From Verrucomicrobiota bacterium (GTDB lineage Bacteria > Verrucomicrobiota > Verrucomicrobiia > Limisphaerales > UBA9464), in assembly GCA_008933025.1 (NCBI GenBank), contig WBXI01000018.1, positions 1 through 33,147 on the forward strand: a DNA stretch of 33,147 bases, given 5' to 3'. A model generated the notes under the pieces. The model had not been told where the DNA came from, did not search any database, and saw nothing but the letters and a program-made list of their open reading frames with translations. Shown here in pieces: positions 17,398-24,962 of this stretch (position 1 is the first letter of the stretch; each line of letters opens with the position of its first letter). Both the position numbers and the translations under genes were made by a program.

Positions 17398-19371
17398 CTA
17401 CCGCGATTTTCGGCCCGGACGACTTCCCGACTTGGGCCGGCCCTTGAAGGCCCCGGAACGGGAAACCTGGGGCTTGCCCTTGAACAACGGCCTCGCCGGA
17501 CCCTTCTGGGCGGGGTTGAACGACGGCTGTGCAGGACCCTTCTGCGCGGGATTGAACGACGGCTTGGCCGGCCCCTTGTGCGAACGGCCGAACGGCGGCT
17601 TCGCCGGTCCCTTTTGCGCGGGACCAAACGAAGGCTTCGCCGGTCCCTTCTGCGCGGGACTGAACGAGGGCTTGGCCGGCCCCTTGTAGGCAGGCCGGAA
17701 TGCCGGCCGCTCCGGAGGCGCGTCCGGCGCCGGTCCGTCCATGCGGGTCGGCGCCTTGGTGTTGCGGCGCGGATCCCGCGGCACCCCGCGGAACAACGGC
17801 CCCGGCTTCGTCCCGCGCTGGCGGCCATGCCGCACCGCCCGGTCTTCCGAAAACGGCTGCCGCTTGAACTTCCGCACCGGATCGATCGTCCGCGGCCGCG
17901 GGCACGGCAACAGCACGACCGGGCATCCCTCGTACCCGAACGCCGCGCGGATCGCCTGCTTCAGATACTTCTCGTACGGCGGGCTGAACAACTCGTCGCG
18001 GTTCACGAACAGTTTGAACGTCGGCGGCGCCTGTTTGACCTGCGTCGCGTAGTAGAAACGAAGCCGGTGTCCCTGCGCGCTCACCGGTTGCCGCGCCTCG
18101 ATCGACGTCTGCAACGTCCGGTTGAGGATCGCCGTCGGCACCGTCTGCCGCAGCTGCGCCGCCACGTACCGCACCGCTTCCAGCAGACGGTCCAACTGGA
18201 ATCCGTCCTTCGCCGAGGTGAAGATCACCGGCGCGTAGTCGAGGAAGAACAACCGCGACTGCACCCACTCGCCGAATTCCGCCAGCGTCGTGAGCCGTTT
18301 CCGCCGGTCGTCGCGATCGCGCGTCTTCGCTTCCCGTTCCTGGATCTCGTCCTCGCGCGCCTTGCGGACCACCTGCGCCACCAGATCCCACTTGTTGATC
18401 ACCACGATGCACGCCCGCTTCGCCTCGACGATCACGTCCGCGATCTTCTTGTCCTGCTCCGTGATCCCCGTCTCCGCGTCCAGCACCAGCACCGCGATGT
18501 CCGACCGGATGATCGATTCCTTGGTGCGCTCGACGCTGAAGAACTCCACGGAATCGTCGATGCGCCGCGCCTTGCGCACGCCCGCCGTGTCCACCAGCAC
18601 GTACGACTGCCGCACGCCGTCCGTCTCCACCTCGAACGGCACGTCCACCGCGTCCCGCGTCGTTCCCGGGATGGGGCTGACGATGACGCGCCTGGAGCCG
18701 GTCACCGCGTTGATGATCGAGGATTTCCCGACGTTGGGTCGCCCGACGATCGCGAGTCGCAACGGCCGGTCGAGGGTTCCCGCGTCCTTGCGGTTGAACC
18801 GGGATGGTTTCGGCGCGACGACTTCCTCGCCCTCCGGCACCACCACCGGCACCGGTGCCGTCCACGGCGGCAACAAGGCGATCGCCGCGTCGACCAACGC
18901 TTCCGTGCCCTCGCCGTGGATCGCCGTGACGCCGTAGACCCGCTCGAAACCCAGCGCCACGAACTCGGCCACGCCCGGCACGGCGCGGGGGGAGTCGACC
19001 TTGTTCACCGCCACGAGCACCGGCTTCCGGGTCGCGCGCAGTTTCTTCGAGACCTCCTCGTCGAGCGGCACCACGCCTTCCTGCACGTTCACCACCAGGA
19101 TGATCACGTGCGCCGCCTCGATCGCGAGGTCCACCTGCTCCAGCATCGCGCGCTGGATCACGTCCGTGGACTTCTCGCCGCGCACCAACCCGATGCCGCC
19201 GGTGTCGATGATGGTGAAGGGACGCCCGTTCCACTCGACCTCCGCGGTGACGCGGTCCCGCGTCACGCCCGGTTGGTCGTGGACGATGGCGATGCGACGG
19301 CCGGCGATGCGGTTGAACAACGCGGACTTGCCCACGTTGGGCCGGCCGACAATGGCGACGATGCCTGACAT
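17398..19371 (-). CDS. der: Ribosome-assembly GTPase Der (EngA) with a long repetitive C-terminal tail
   Basis: Two tandem GTPase domains identify Der: P-loop GRPNVGKS at 9-16 with DTGG (56-59) and NKVD (123-126), and P-loop GRPNVGKS at 210-217 with DTAG (261-264) and NKWD (326-329). A KH-like domain ends near residue 490. Der acts in the cytoplasm in 50S subunit maturation. Family members are usually 440-490 residues; this one has 657. The extra 165 or so residues are basic and rich in Pro, Lys and Arg, and contain six 12-residue repeats (consensus KGPAKPSFxPAQ, residues 563-634). They are probably disordered and may bind RNA. The ATG at 19371 directly starts the first GTPase domain. The gene lies 125 bp downstream of the moaD-like gene. 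Confidence 0.95.
   Translation of the reverse strand: MSGIVAIVGRPNVGKSALFNRIAGRRIAIVHDQPGVTRDRVTAEVEWNGRPFTIIDTGGIGLVRGEKSTDVIQRAMLEQVDLAIEAAHVIILVVNVQEGVVPLDEEVSKKLRATRKPVLVAVNKVDSPRAVPGVAEFVALGFERVYGVTAIHGEGTEALVDAAIALLPPWTAPVPVVVPEGEEVVAPKPSRFNRKDAGTLDRPLRLAIVGRPNVGKSSIINAVTGSRRVIVSPIPGTTRDAVDVPFEVETDGVRQSYVLVDTAGVRKARRIDDSVEFFSVERTKESIIRSDIAVLVLDAETGITEQDKKIADVIVEAKRACIVVINKWDLVAQVVRKAREDEIQEREAKTRDRDDRRKRLTTLAEFGEWVQSRLFFLDYAPVIFTSAKDGFQLDRLLEAVRYVAAQLRQTVPTAILNRTLQTSIEARQPVSAQGHRLRFYYATQVKQAPPTFKLFVNRDELFSPPYEKYLKQAIRAAFGYEGCPVVLLPCPRPRTIDPVRKFKRQPFSEDRAVRHGRQRGTKPGPLFRGVPRDPRRNTKAPTRMDGPAPDAPPERPAFRPAYKGPAKPSFSPAQKGPAKPSFGPAQKGPAKPPFGRSHKGPAKPSFNPAQKGPAQPSFNPAQKGPARPLFKGKPQVSRSGAFKGRPKSGSRPGRKSR
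17470..17685 (-). repeat. Six 36-bp in-frame coding repeats in the der tail
   Basis: 216 bp made of six consecutive 36-bp units, each encoding a 12-residue KGPAKPSFxPAQ-like peptide. Copies 1, 2 and 4 differ only at the x position; copy 5 also has Gln for Lys; copies 3 and 6 are more diverged. Unit length is a multiple of three, so expansion or loss would keep the frame. Confidence 0.95.
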
Positions 19372-19496
19372 GCGGTCAGCATGGCCGATCCCGCGACGCG
19401 GGGAAACGTCGAAGTGCGGGGCCGATGGAAGCTCGCCGGAATTCCCGCGCCGCGGGACGGCGCCGCGGCATCCCTCCCGGGGCGACGAAAACCCCG

Positions 19497-19769
19497 TCAA
19501 CCGCCGGCGAACGCGGGGATGATGCTGAGGTGGTCGCCCGCGCGCAGCGGGGTGGCTTGCTCGGCGAGAAAACGGATGTCCTCGTCGTTCACGAACACCA
19601 GCACCGAACCGCGGATACGGCCGGTCTCGTCGCACAACCGCTCGCGGATGCCATGGAATCGCGCCTGCAACTGCCCCAGCGCGTCGCCGACCGTGCCGGC
19701 CCGCACCTGCACCGCTTCCTCGCCGCCACAAAACCGCCGCAATGTCGGGGGTATCGAAATCTGGACCAT
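19497..19769 (-). CDS. MoaD/ThiS-family sulfur-carrier protein
   Basis: The 90-residue protein has the ubiquitin-like beta-grasp pattern: strand VQISIPPTLRRF, helix TVGDALGQLQARF, strand VLVFVNDEDI, LRAGDHLSIIPAFAGG. It ends exactly in Gly-Gly, the C-terminus that is adenylated and converted to a thiocarboxylate in MoaD, ThiS and CysO. It needs no proteolytic trimming, unlike carriers made with a C-terminal extension. The start is well supported by GGAGG 6 bp before the ATG. It lies 53 bp downstream of the PLP enzyme gene and no molybdopterin or thiamine gene is in the window. The context therefore points to a carrier dedicated to that enzyme, as CysO is to CysM, rather than cofactor synthesis. 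Confidence 0.88.
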   Translation of the reverse strand: MVQISIPPTLRRFCGGEEAVQVRAGTVGDALGQLQARFHGIRERLCDETGRIRGSVLVFVNDEDIRFLAEQATPLRAGDHLSIIPAFAGG

Positions 19770-19822
19770 GGTTTGCCTCCCGTCGTCCCGGCCATCCCGG
19801 GTCCCAGGTTCGCTCCGATGCA

Positions 19823-21085
19823 TCAGGTCGAGATCAACTCCGGTTTGTCGTGCGACAACAACGCCTCGAACTCGCGAAGGCTGGGTCGGATGTCCCGGGT
19901 CGCGCCGCAATGTCCCGCCACGGCGTCGAGCGTCTTGAGCCCGTTGCCGGTGATGCACAGCACCGCGCTGGAATCCCTGGCGATCTTGCCCTGCGCGATG
20001 AGCTTCTTCGCGACGCCCACCGTCACCCCGCCGGCGGTTTCCGCGAAAATGCCCTCGGTCTCGGCGAGCAAACGGATGCCCTCGCGGATCTCGTCGTCGG
20101 TCACGTCCTCGCCGTGACCGCCGGTTTCCTTCATGACCTTCAGCGCGTAGAACCCGTCGGCGGGCGTCCCGATGGCGAGCGACTTGGCGATGGTGTTCGG
20201 CTTCTGCGGCTTGAAGAAATCGAGGCCGGCCTTCTGGGCCTGGGTGATGGGATTGCAACCCCCGGCCTGGGCGCCATGGATCTTCCACGGCGTCTCGCCG
20301 ACGATCCCGAGCTTGGAGAACTCCTGGTAGCTCTTGTGGATCTTGGTGAGTAGCGAGCCCGACGCCATGCAGACGACGGTGTGTTCGGGGATGCGCCAGC
20401 CCAACTGTTCCTGGATCTCGAAGCCCATCGATTTCGAGCCCTCGGCGTAATACGGGCGCATGTTCACGTTCACGAACGCCCACTGGTATTTGCCGGCGAT
20501 CTCGGCGCAGAGGCGGTTGACCTCGTCGTAGTGTCCCTTGATGCCGATGACGTTGGCGCCGTAGATGAGGCTGTTGATCACCTTGCCCAACTCGAGGTCC
20601 TGCGGGATGAAGACGTAGGCGTTGAGACCGGCCGCGGCGGCATTGGCGGCGACGGAATTCGCGAGGTTGCCGGTGGACGCGCAGGCCACGGTCTTGAAGC
20701 CGAGTTCCACCGACCGGCTGAGGGCGACGCTGACCACGCGGTCCTTGAACGAGAGCGTCGGGTAATTGACGGCGTCGTTCTTGACCCAGAGTTCGCGGAT
20801 GCCGAGGCGCGCGGCCAGACGATCGGCCTTCACCAGCGGCGTGTAGCCGACCTGCCGGCCGACGGTCGGTTCGCCGGCCACGGGCAACAACTCGCGGTAA
20901 CGCCACATCGTGTGCGGACGCGCCTCGATCTTATCGCGCGTCAGGACCTTCTTGATGCGGTCGTAGTCGTAGGCGACCTCGAGCGGACCGAAGTCGAACT
21001 CGCAGACGTGGGTGGCGGCCAACGGGTACTCGCGGCCGCATTCGCGGCACTTGAGCGCCTTCATGAATCCCTGGTTCTGGCTCAT
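19823..21085 (-). CDS. thrC: Threonine-synthase-family PLP enzyme under SAM riboswitch control (possible homocysteine synthase)
   Basis: The 420-residue protein is a fold-type II PLP enzyme. The cofactor lysine is Lys114 in TLSFKDRVV, and the glycine loops are ASTGNLANS (136-144) and VASGSLLTK-like CMASGSLLTK (239-248). It belongs to the ThrC-like group with an N-terminal zinc-ribbon-like segment (Cys13, Cys16, Cys28). Threonine synthase converts O-phosphohomoserine to threonine. Here, however, the gene sits behind a SAM-I riboswitch and is followed by a sulfur carrier. I therefore suspect it performs a gamma- or beta-replacement with protein thiocarboxylate, most simply making homocysteine from an activated homoserine. 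Genuine threonine synthase activity remains the default until tested. The ATG at 21085 is used; another at 21064 (residue 8) is possible. Confidence 0.85.
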   Translation of the reverse strand: MSQNQGFMKALKCRECGREYPLAATHVCEFDFGPLEVAYDYDRIKKVLTRDKIEARPHTMWRYRELLPVAGEPTVGRQVGYTPLVKADRLAARLGIRELWVKNDAVNYPTLSFKDRVVSVALSRSVELGFKTVACASTGNLANSVAANAAAAGLNAYVFIPQDLELGKVINSLIYGANVIGIKGHYDEVNRLCAEIAGKYQWAFVNVNMRPYYAEGSKSMGFEIQEQLGWRIPEHTVVCMASGSLLTKIHKSYQEFSKLGIVGETPWKIHGAQAGGCNPITQAQKAGLDFFKPQKPNTIAKSLAIGTPADGFYALKVMKETGGHGEDVTDDEIREGIRLLAETEGIFAETAGGVTVGVAKKLIAQGKIARDSSAVLCITGNGLKTLDAVAGHCGATRDIRPSLREFEALLSHDKPELIST

Positions 21086-21143
21086 GGCAATTCTCGCCCC
21101 GAAACGAGGGCACCTCTCCGGTACACCGGGTGGCAAGGGGAAC

Positions 21144-21175
21144 AAAAAACCCCTCTCCGCGAAGCGAGAAGGGGT
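21144..21175 (-). terminator. Intrinsic terminator in the thrC leader (riboswitch expression platform)
   Basis: On the minus strand a stem of about 11 bp with one mismatch (ACCCCTTCTCGC / GCGGAGAGGGGT) is followed by TTTTTT. It lies 22 nt after the riboswitch and 58 nt before the thrC start. No minus-strand gene precedes it, so it must act within the thrC leader. The 3' side of riboswitch helix P1 (GAGGGG, 21200-21195) can pair with CCCCTT of the terminator, giving a plausible antiterminator. Confidence 0.85.
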
Positions 21176-21197
21176 CGGCAAAAACGGACCGGCTCCC

Positions 21198-21312
21198 CTC
21201 ATCTTCGCCCTCCCGTCGGGGAGAACCTGGATTTGGCACCTGGTCGCGCGGCGGCCTGCCGCACCGGTTGCCGTGGCTTCATCGGGCCAGTCCCTCCGCC
21301 ACTCTGGATGAG
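21198..21312 (-). promoter_or_regulatory. SAM-I (S-box) riboswitch
   Basis: The 115-nt element matches the SAM-I consensus throughout. Helix P1 is formed by CTCATC (21312-21307) and GATGAG (21203-21198). The core CAGAG, GGAGGGACTGGCCC, the kink-turn GATGAAGCC, GGCAACC, AGGTGCCAAATCC and the closing GAAGATGAG appear in order. SAM-I elements bind S-adenosylmethionine and usually switch off methionine and SAM biosynthesis or transport genes. The downstream terminator makes this a transcriptional OFF switch: SAM stabilises P1 and frees the terminator. The element leads directly into the threonine-synthase-like gene and the sulfur carrier. It reads only on the minus strand, so it does not concern the divergent SHOCT gene. 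Confidence 0.96.
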
Positions 21313-21335
21313 TGCCCCGCCATGCGGGACGACCC

Positions 21336-21366
21336 ATAAATGGGCCATCCCTCGCCAATCTGTCAA
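21336..21366 (-). promoter_or_regulatory. Putative promoter of the riboswitch-thrC-moaD unit
   Basis: A perfect TTGACA -35 box (21366-21361) is followed after 19 nt by ATTTAT, a weak -10 candidate. Transcription would begin about 20 nt before the riboswitch, as expected for its promoter. The -10 and the long spacer make this tentative. Confidence 0.45.
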
Positions 21367-21490
21367 AACAGATTTTCCGCCCACCCACCCCCGGGGTGTA
21401 TCTTGGCGGCGTGGAAGCCACCGGGGTCGTATCTGTACATTGGACATCCACCCCGACGGCACCGCCCGCTTCTCCCAACCCCGCCCCCCC

Positions 21491-21976
21491 ATGAATCTCA
21501 CCGAAGAACTCGGCAAACTCGCCGAACTCCGCCAAGCCGGGCATCTCACCGAACCGGAGTTCGCCGAAGCCAAACGACGCATCATCGCCGGCGAACACGC
21601 GGGGCGGACGACCCCGCCGCAACCGGAGGACGCGCCGTCCGGCGCCGTCCCGGGGATCGCCGAAAAGACCTACCAGTCCAGCCGGTGGTCCGCCGGCAAC
21701 TTCTTCTTCCCCGACCGACTGACGTTGGCGAGCGACGGAATGTCCTTTCGCAAGGGCGCCCTGTTCGGCTCCAGCGAGGAATACATCAACTACCGGGCGG
21801 TCGCCTCGTTCCGCATCACGAACGGCATCTTCCTGTCGTGCCTGAACATCGAGACGTCGGGCGGCAGCCAACCCATTTTCGTGAACGGGCTGTGGAAGTC
21901 CGAGGCCAAGGAAATCCAGGACACCCTCCGCCTGTTCCAGAAAACCGGCCAGGCGCCCGATCCAAAGGCACCGTGA
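21491..21976 (+). CDS. SHOCT-domain protein with a bacterial PH-like domain
   Basis: The 161-residue protein starts with a SHOCT motif (LGKLAELRQAGHLTEPEFAEAKRRI, about residues 7-32), a short helical oligomerisation-type module usually found at protein ends. After a Pro-rich linker comes a domain of about 90 residues with alternating strands (RLTLASDGMSFRKG, YINYRAVASFRITNG, CLNIETSGG). It ends in a helix (AKEIQDTLRLFQ), the pattern of bacterial PH-like domains. There is no signal peptide or membrane segment, so the protein is likely cytoplasmic. The function is unknown. It is divergent from thrC; its own promoter must lie within the roughly 180 nt upstream of its start. The ATG follows a C-rich stretch with no visible Shine-Dalgarno sequence. 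Confidence 0.75.
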   Translation: MNLTEELGKLAELRQAGHLTEPEFAEAKRRIIAGEHAGRTTPPQPEDAPSGAVPGIAEKTYQSSRWSAGNFFFPDRLTLASDGMSFRKGALFGSSEEYINYRAVASFRITNGIFLSCLNIETSGGSQPIFVNGLWKSEAKEIQDTLRLFQKTGQAPDPKAP

Positions 21977-22118
21977 GCCACTCGCCGGCGCGGGCTGGCA
22001 TCGGCGGCCCGACGCCATCCCGGAAGGGGCCTGCCACGGCGGGCCTCGCAGGCGTCCGAAGCGGCGATCGACGTCGGCCCGCCTACTCGGCGGCGCCGAC
22101 GGGATCGCCGCGACCCGG

Positions 22119-24485
22119 CTACCGCGCCGCCCGGAAGGCCGGCAGCCAACGCCGCAACAGGTCCTGGCAGTTGAGGATTTTTTCCGCGAGATCCACCGGC
22201 AGGTAAAAGTAGTGGTTCGAGGCCTCGAACCCGATGCGGGCGTCCCGGACCTGCAACCGGTGCAGCGCCCGCGCTGCCGCCAGTTCGTCGCGGAGCAACC
22301 GTTCCAAGGCCGCGCACGCCGTTTCGCACGCCGTTTCGCGCGCCGGCGTTCCCGGCGGCGCCGTGCGCGCCTTCCCGCGCCACGCCACGAATTCCGCCTG
22401 GTTCGCCACGCTCCGGAAATGCAGGGCCGCCGCCCGGCCCAACTCCACTTGCTCCAAAGCCCCGGCCCGCTCCGTCCGCGACAATCCGCCCAGCCGCGAC
22501 AGCGCCTTTTCCAGGGTGTCCGCCGCGGCGTCGAATCCCGCGTGCACCTTGCGGAATTGGCCCGCGAACACCTCCGCCGGATACGGGCCGCGCCACGCGT
22601 CGAGATGGTCGTGCGGGTAGCCCACCATCGACGCCGCGTGCCCCGTCGGTTCGGCCCAGAGGGGATTGGCGGGTCCCATCTGCAAGGGGGCGTTGTAGAC
22701 CACGCCGCCGTCGTAGGGGAATTCGCGGAACGCCGCGCTGTTGGCGCGCCAAGCATCCACGACCGCCATCGCCGCGCGGCCGAATCGCCGCCGAGCCTCC
22801 GACTCCAGCGTGCCGCCCGCCATCACCGCGGCCACGACCGAGAGATTCGGCGAGGGGTAACCGCCGAGGGTCCAACCCAGCATCACGTCGGTCAGCCCCG
22901 CGGCCCGCAGGCGCGCCGCGTGTTCGGCGACGTTTTCCAGCACGGGGATATACGGAATCGCCGACAACTCCCAAGTGCAGCCCGCCTGGATCTTGGCGAC
23001 CGTCCGCAAACCGCGCTCTTTGGCGAGCGACCAATGGCGGGTCGCCCGCGGTCCGGGTCCCACGGCCGAAATGCTGTATTCGCCGACCTTGTTCCTCACG
23101 CCGCCGCGTTCGATGGGCAACGACCACTCGCTCACGCTCATCAACGCGACGCTCGCCGGCAACGCGCGGATCGCGTCGGGCGCCCAGTCGTCGCCCCAAC
23201 CCCAGTCCCACGCCAGCAACCGCTGGCTGCCGCCGGCCGCGGCGATGCCGTCGGCCACCGCGGCGTTCACGTCGGCGATCACCGCCGCGGGACCGCGCGG
23301 TGCGCAACGCGGGCAGGACTTGCCGTGGCCGTGCGACCAGCAGTTGGTGAGATTCTCGGAGGCGGTGATCGTGAAGAAGCCGCCGAGACCGGGGGCGGCC
23401 CGGCAGATGCCCGCGATGGAATCCACCAGATAACGCCGGACCCCGGGATGCGACGTGCAGAGCGTGGCGTGGTCGCCGCCGGCGACGCCGCGCAATTCGG
23501 GATGGGCCGCGAAAAACGACTCCGGCATGGCGCGGGGTTCGTTCAGGTACAGGAACACCCGGATGCCGTGCCGGGCGGCGCGGCGGACGAGGCGGTCGAG
23601 ATTCTCCCGGCGCTCCTCGTGGCGATCGGACAAGGCGGGTTGCCAAGGGAAAGGCGCCAGGCGCGACAACACGCCCTGCAACCAGACGCCGTTCACGCCC
23701 GACGCCGCGAGGCGCGCGAGCAACCCGTCCGGGTACGGGTCCAATTCCGGTTCCAACAGCGGGTCGCCGTAGGGCGCGAAATACGAGTAACAGAACCGCA
23801 GCGGGGCCGCGGGGTCGACGGTCGCCGACGGGCGCGGAGCGCCCGGGCTCCGGGACAAGGCGCCCACGAACGCGAATGGCGGTTCCCCCCCGGCGTTGGC
23901 AGGATCGTCCAATTCGCCGCGGATCGTCCGGCCGATCGCCTTGGCGGCGGCTTCCTCCGCGGGGGTCGCGGGACACCACTGCAGGGCGGCGCACCGCGGT
24001 TTGTGGCCGCCGAGTTTGATCCAGAGGAAATCGTCCTCGCGCAGCGTGTAGGCGAGTTTGTCGGCGTCCCATCCCAGCAGCGCGAGCAACTGGGGATAGG
24101 GCAGAAGGTGCCAGTTGCGGCGGATGATGGTGATGTAACCGCGCCGCAACGCGTCGGGACCGATCCGCGGTTGGGCGCGCAGGCCCATGAGACGGGCGAC
24201 CCGGCGCACCTCGCGCACCGTCGCGCCGGAGACGGCGGCGAGACGCTCGGAGGGGACGAGCGGCCAGTTGCGCCAGACGAACGCGTGCCAGCGCGTCGGG
24301 AAATGCGGGGCCGCGACCGGCTCGGGTCCCGGCCCGCCCGGCAACACCGCGAGCGGGTCCGCCGGCGCGGCCGCCGCCAGCCAGTGCGGGAAGCCCGATG
24401 CCAACGCGCCGCCCGCGGCCAACCATCCGAAGAAACCCCGGCGACTCCAATCGGTCGCGGAACGCTGGCGGTCGTGCGGCGTCAT
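22119..24485 (-). CDS. Tat-exported TIM-barrel protein, probable glycoside hydrolase, with tandem N-terminal modules
   Basis: The 788-residue protein has a Tat signal (SRRGFFGWLAAGG, residues 14-26). Residues 69-101 and 119-153 are two related 33-35-residue modules (RNWPLVPSERLAAVSGA and RNWHLLPYPQLLALLGW), resembling helix-turn-helix units. A large central domain looks like an (alpha/beta)8 barrel: GVNGVWLQGVLSRL, HGIRVFLYLNEPRAMP, GGFFTITASENLTNCW, LLAWDWGWGDDW, LMSVSEWSLP, TVAKIQAG. A CPRC pair follows the ASEN segment. The layout resembles GH20/GH84-type hexosaminidases, but I cannot assign a family. The C-terminal part is helical. The gene starts 9 bp after a rhodanese gene and has AAGGA before its ATG, so the two are co-transcribed. 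Confidence 0.75.
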   Translation of the reverse strand: MTPHDRQRSATDWSRRGFFGWLAAGGALASGFPHWLAAAAPADPLAVLPGGPGPEPVAAPHFPTRWHAFVWRNWPLVPSERLAAVSGATVREVRRVARLMGLRAQPRIGPDALRRGYITIIRRNWHLLPYPQLLALLGWDADKLAYTLREDDFLWIKLGGHKPRCAALQWCPATPAEEAAAKAIGRTIRGELDDPANAGGEPPFAFVGALSRSPGAPRPSATVDPAAPLRFCYSYFAPYGDPLLEPELDPYPDGLLARLAASGVNGVWLQGVLSRLAPFPWQPALSDRHEERRENLDRLVRRAARHGIRVFLYLNEPRAMPESFFAAHPELRGVAGGDHATLCTSHPGVRRYLVDSIAGICRAAPGLGGFFTITASENLTNCWSHGHGKSCPRCAPRGPAAVIADVNAAVADGIAAAGGSQRLLAWDWGWGDDWAPDAIRALPASVALMSVSEWSLPIERGGVRNKVGEYSISAVGPGPRATRHWSLAKERGLRTVAKIQAGCTWELSAIPYIPVLENVAEHAARLRAAGLTDVMLGWTLGGYPSPNLSVVAAVMAGGTLESEARRRFGRAAMAVVDAWRANSAAFREFPYDGGVVYNAPLQMGPANPLWAEPTGHAASMVGYPHDHLDAWRGPYPAEVFAGQFRKVHAGFDAAADTLEKALSRLGGLSRTERAGALEQVELGRAAALHFRSVANQAEFVAWRGKARTAPPGTPARETACETACAALERLLRDELAAARALHRLQVRDARIGFEASNHYFYLPVDLAEKILNCQDLLRRWLPAFRAAR
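22314..22337. repeat. In-frame 12-bp tandem duplication
   Basis: Two perfect copies of GCACGCCGTTTC within the C-terminal part of the Tat-exported TIM-barrel gene. They encode a repeated Glu-Thr-Ala-Cys tetrapeptide on the minus strand. The frame is kept. Confidence 0.9.
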
Positions 24486-24494
24486 GCGGGTCCT

Positions 24495-24863
24495 TCAGCG
24501 GGTCGTTTCCCAACCGGCGGCCACGAGCGCCTTGTAGCCGCCGACGAGGGAATGGACGTTGCGATAGCCGATCTTCTGCGCGGCGTCGCAACCCAGCGCG
24601 CTGCGGAAGCCGCCGCCGCAATACAGGACGATCTCGGCGTCGGGATCGGGGAACAGGGTCTCGATGTCGCGTTCGAGGACGCCCTTGCCCAGATGCCGGG
24701 CCTGGACCGCGTGGCCGACGGCCCATTCCCCGTCCTCGCGCACGTCGAGGAGCACGAGTTTCGGGTTGGCTTTCAGGCGCTCGCGCAGTTGCTCGAGGGT
24801 GATTTCATGCACGCGCGACTTGGCGTCGTCGACGAGGCGAAGGAAGCCGGGGTAATGCTGCAT
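24495..24863 (-). CDS. Single-domain rhodanese-like sulfurtransferase
   Basis: The 122-residue protein is one rhodanese domain. It has the strand VLLDVREDGEWAVGHAVQARHL, whose VRE and GH features are typical, and the active-site loop YCGGGFRSAL with Cys82 as the likely persulfide carrier. The loop form C-x-x-G-x-R-S is normal for thiosulfate or persulfide sulfurtransferases. It closes with the VHSLVGGYKALVAAGW helix. No export signal is visible, so it should be cytoplasmic. The ATG at 24863 is used. It is followed 9 bp later by an exported glycosidase-like gene with which it has no evident functional link. It could supply sulfur to the MoaD-like carrier encoded 4.7 kb away, but that is speculation. 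Confidence 0.88.
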   Translation of the reverse strand: MQHYPGFLRLVDDAKSRVHEITLEQLRERLKANPKLVLLDVREDGEWAVGHAVQARHLGKGVLERDIETLFPDPDAEIVLYCGGGFRSALGCDAAQKIGYRNVHSLVGGYKALVAAGWETTR

Positions 24864-24926
24864 GGCCCCACCGTACCGCGGCGCCGCGGGTCGCGCCACG
24901 GTGGAGTCGGGGGCCCGGAGGGTCCC

Positions 24927-24954
24927 TTGACTTGCCCCACCTCCTCCGTACGCT
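24927..24954 (+). promoter_or_regulatory. Putative promoter of bamD
   Basis: TTGACT, a 16-nt spacer and TACGCT lie 8 bp before the GTG start of bamD. If real, the transcript would be nearly leaderless. It sits in the 99-bp divergent gap between the rhodanese and bamD genes. Confidence 0.35.
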
Positions 24955-24962
24955 CCGCGGCC

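Noticed and set aside
17470-17685. CRISPR-like array
   Set aside because: The repeats are contiguous, 36 bp, in frame within der and have no unique spacers; they encode a peptide repeat.
21086-21490. Threonine leader-peptide attenuator or T-box in the thrC leader
   Set aside because: There is no Thr/Ile-rich short frame and no T-box sequence. The SAM-I core explains the region in detail.
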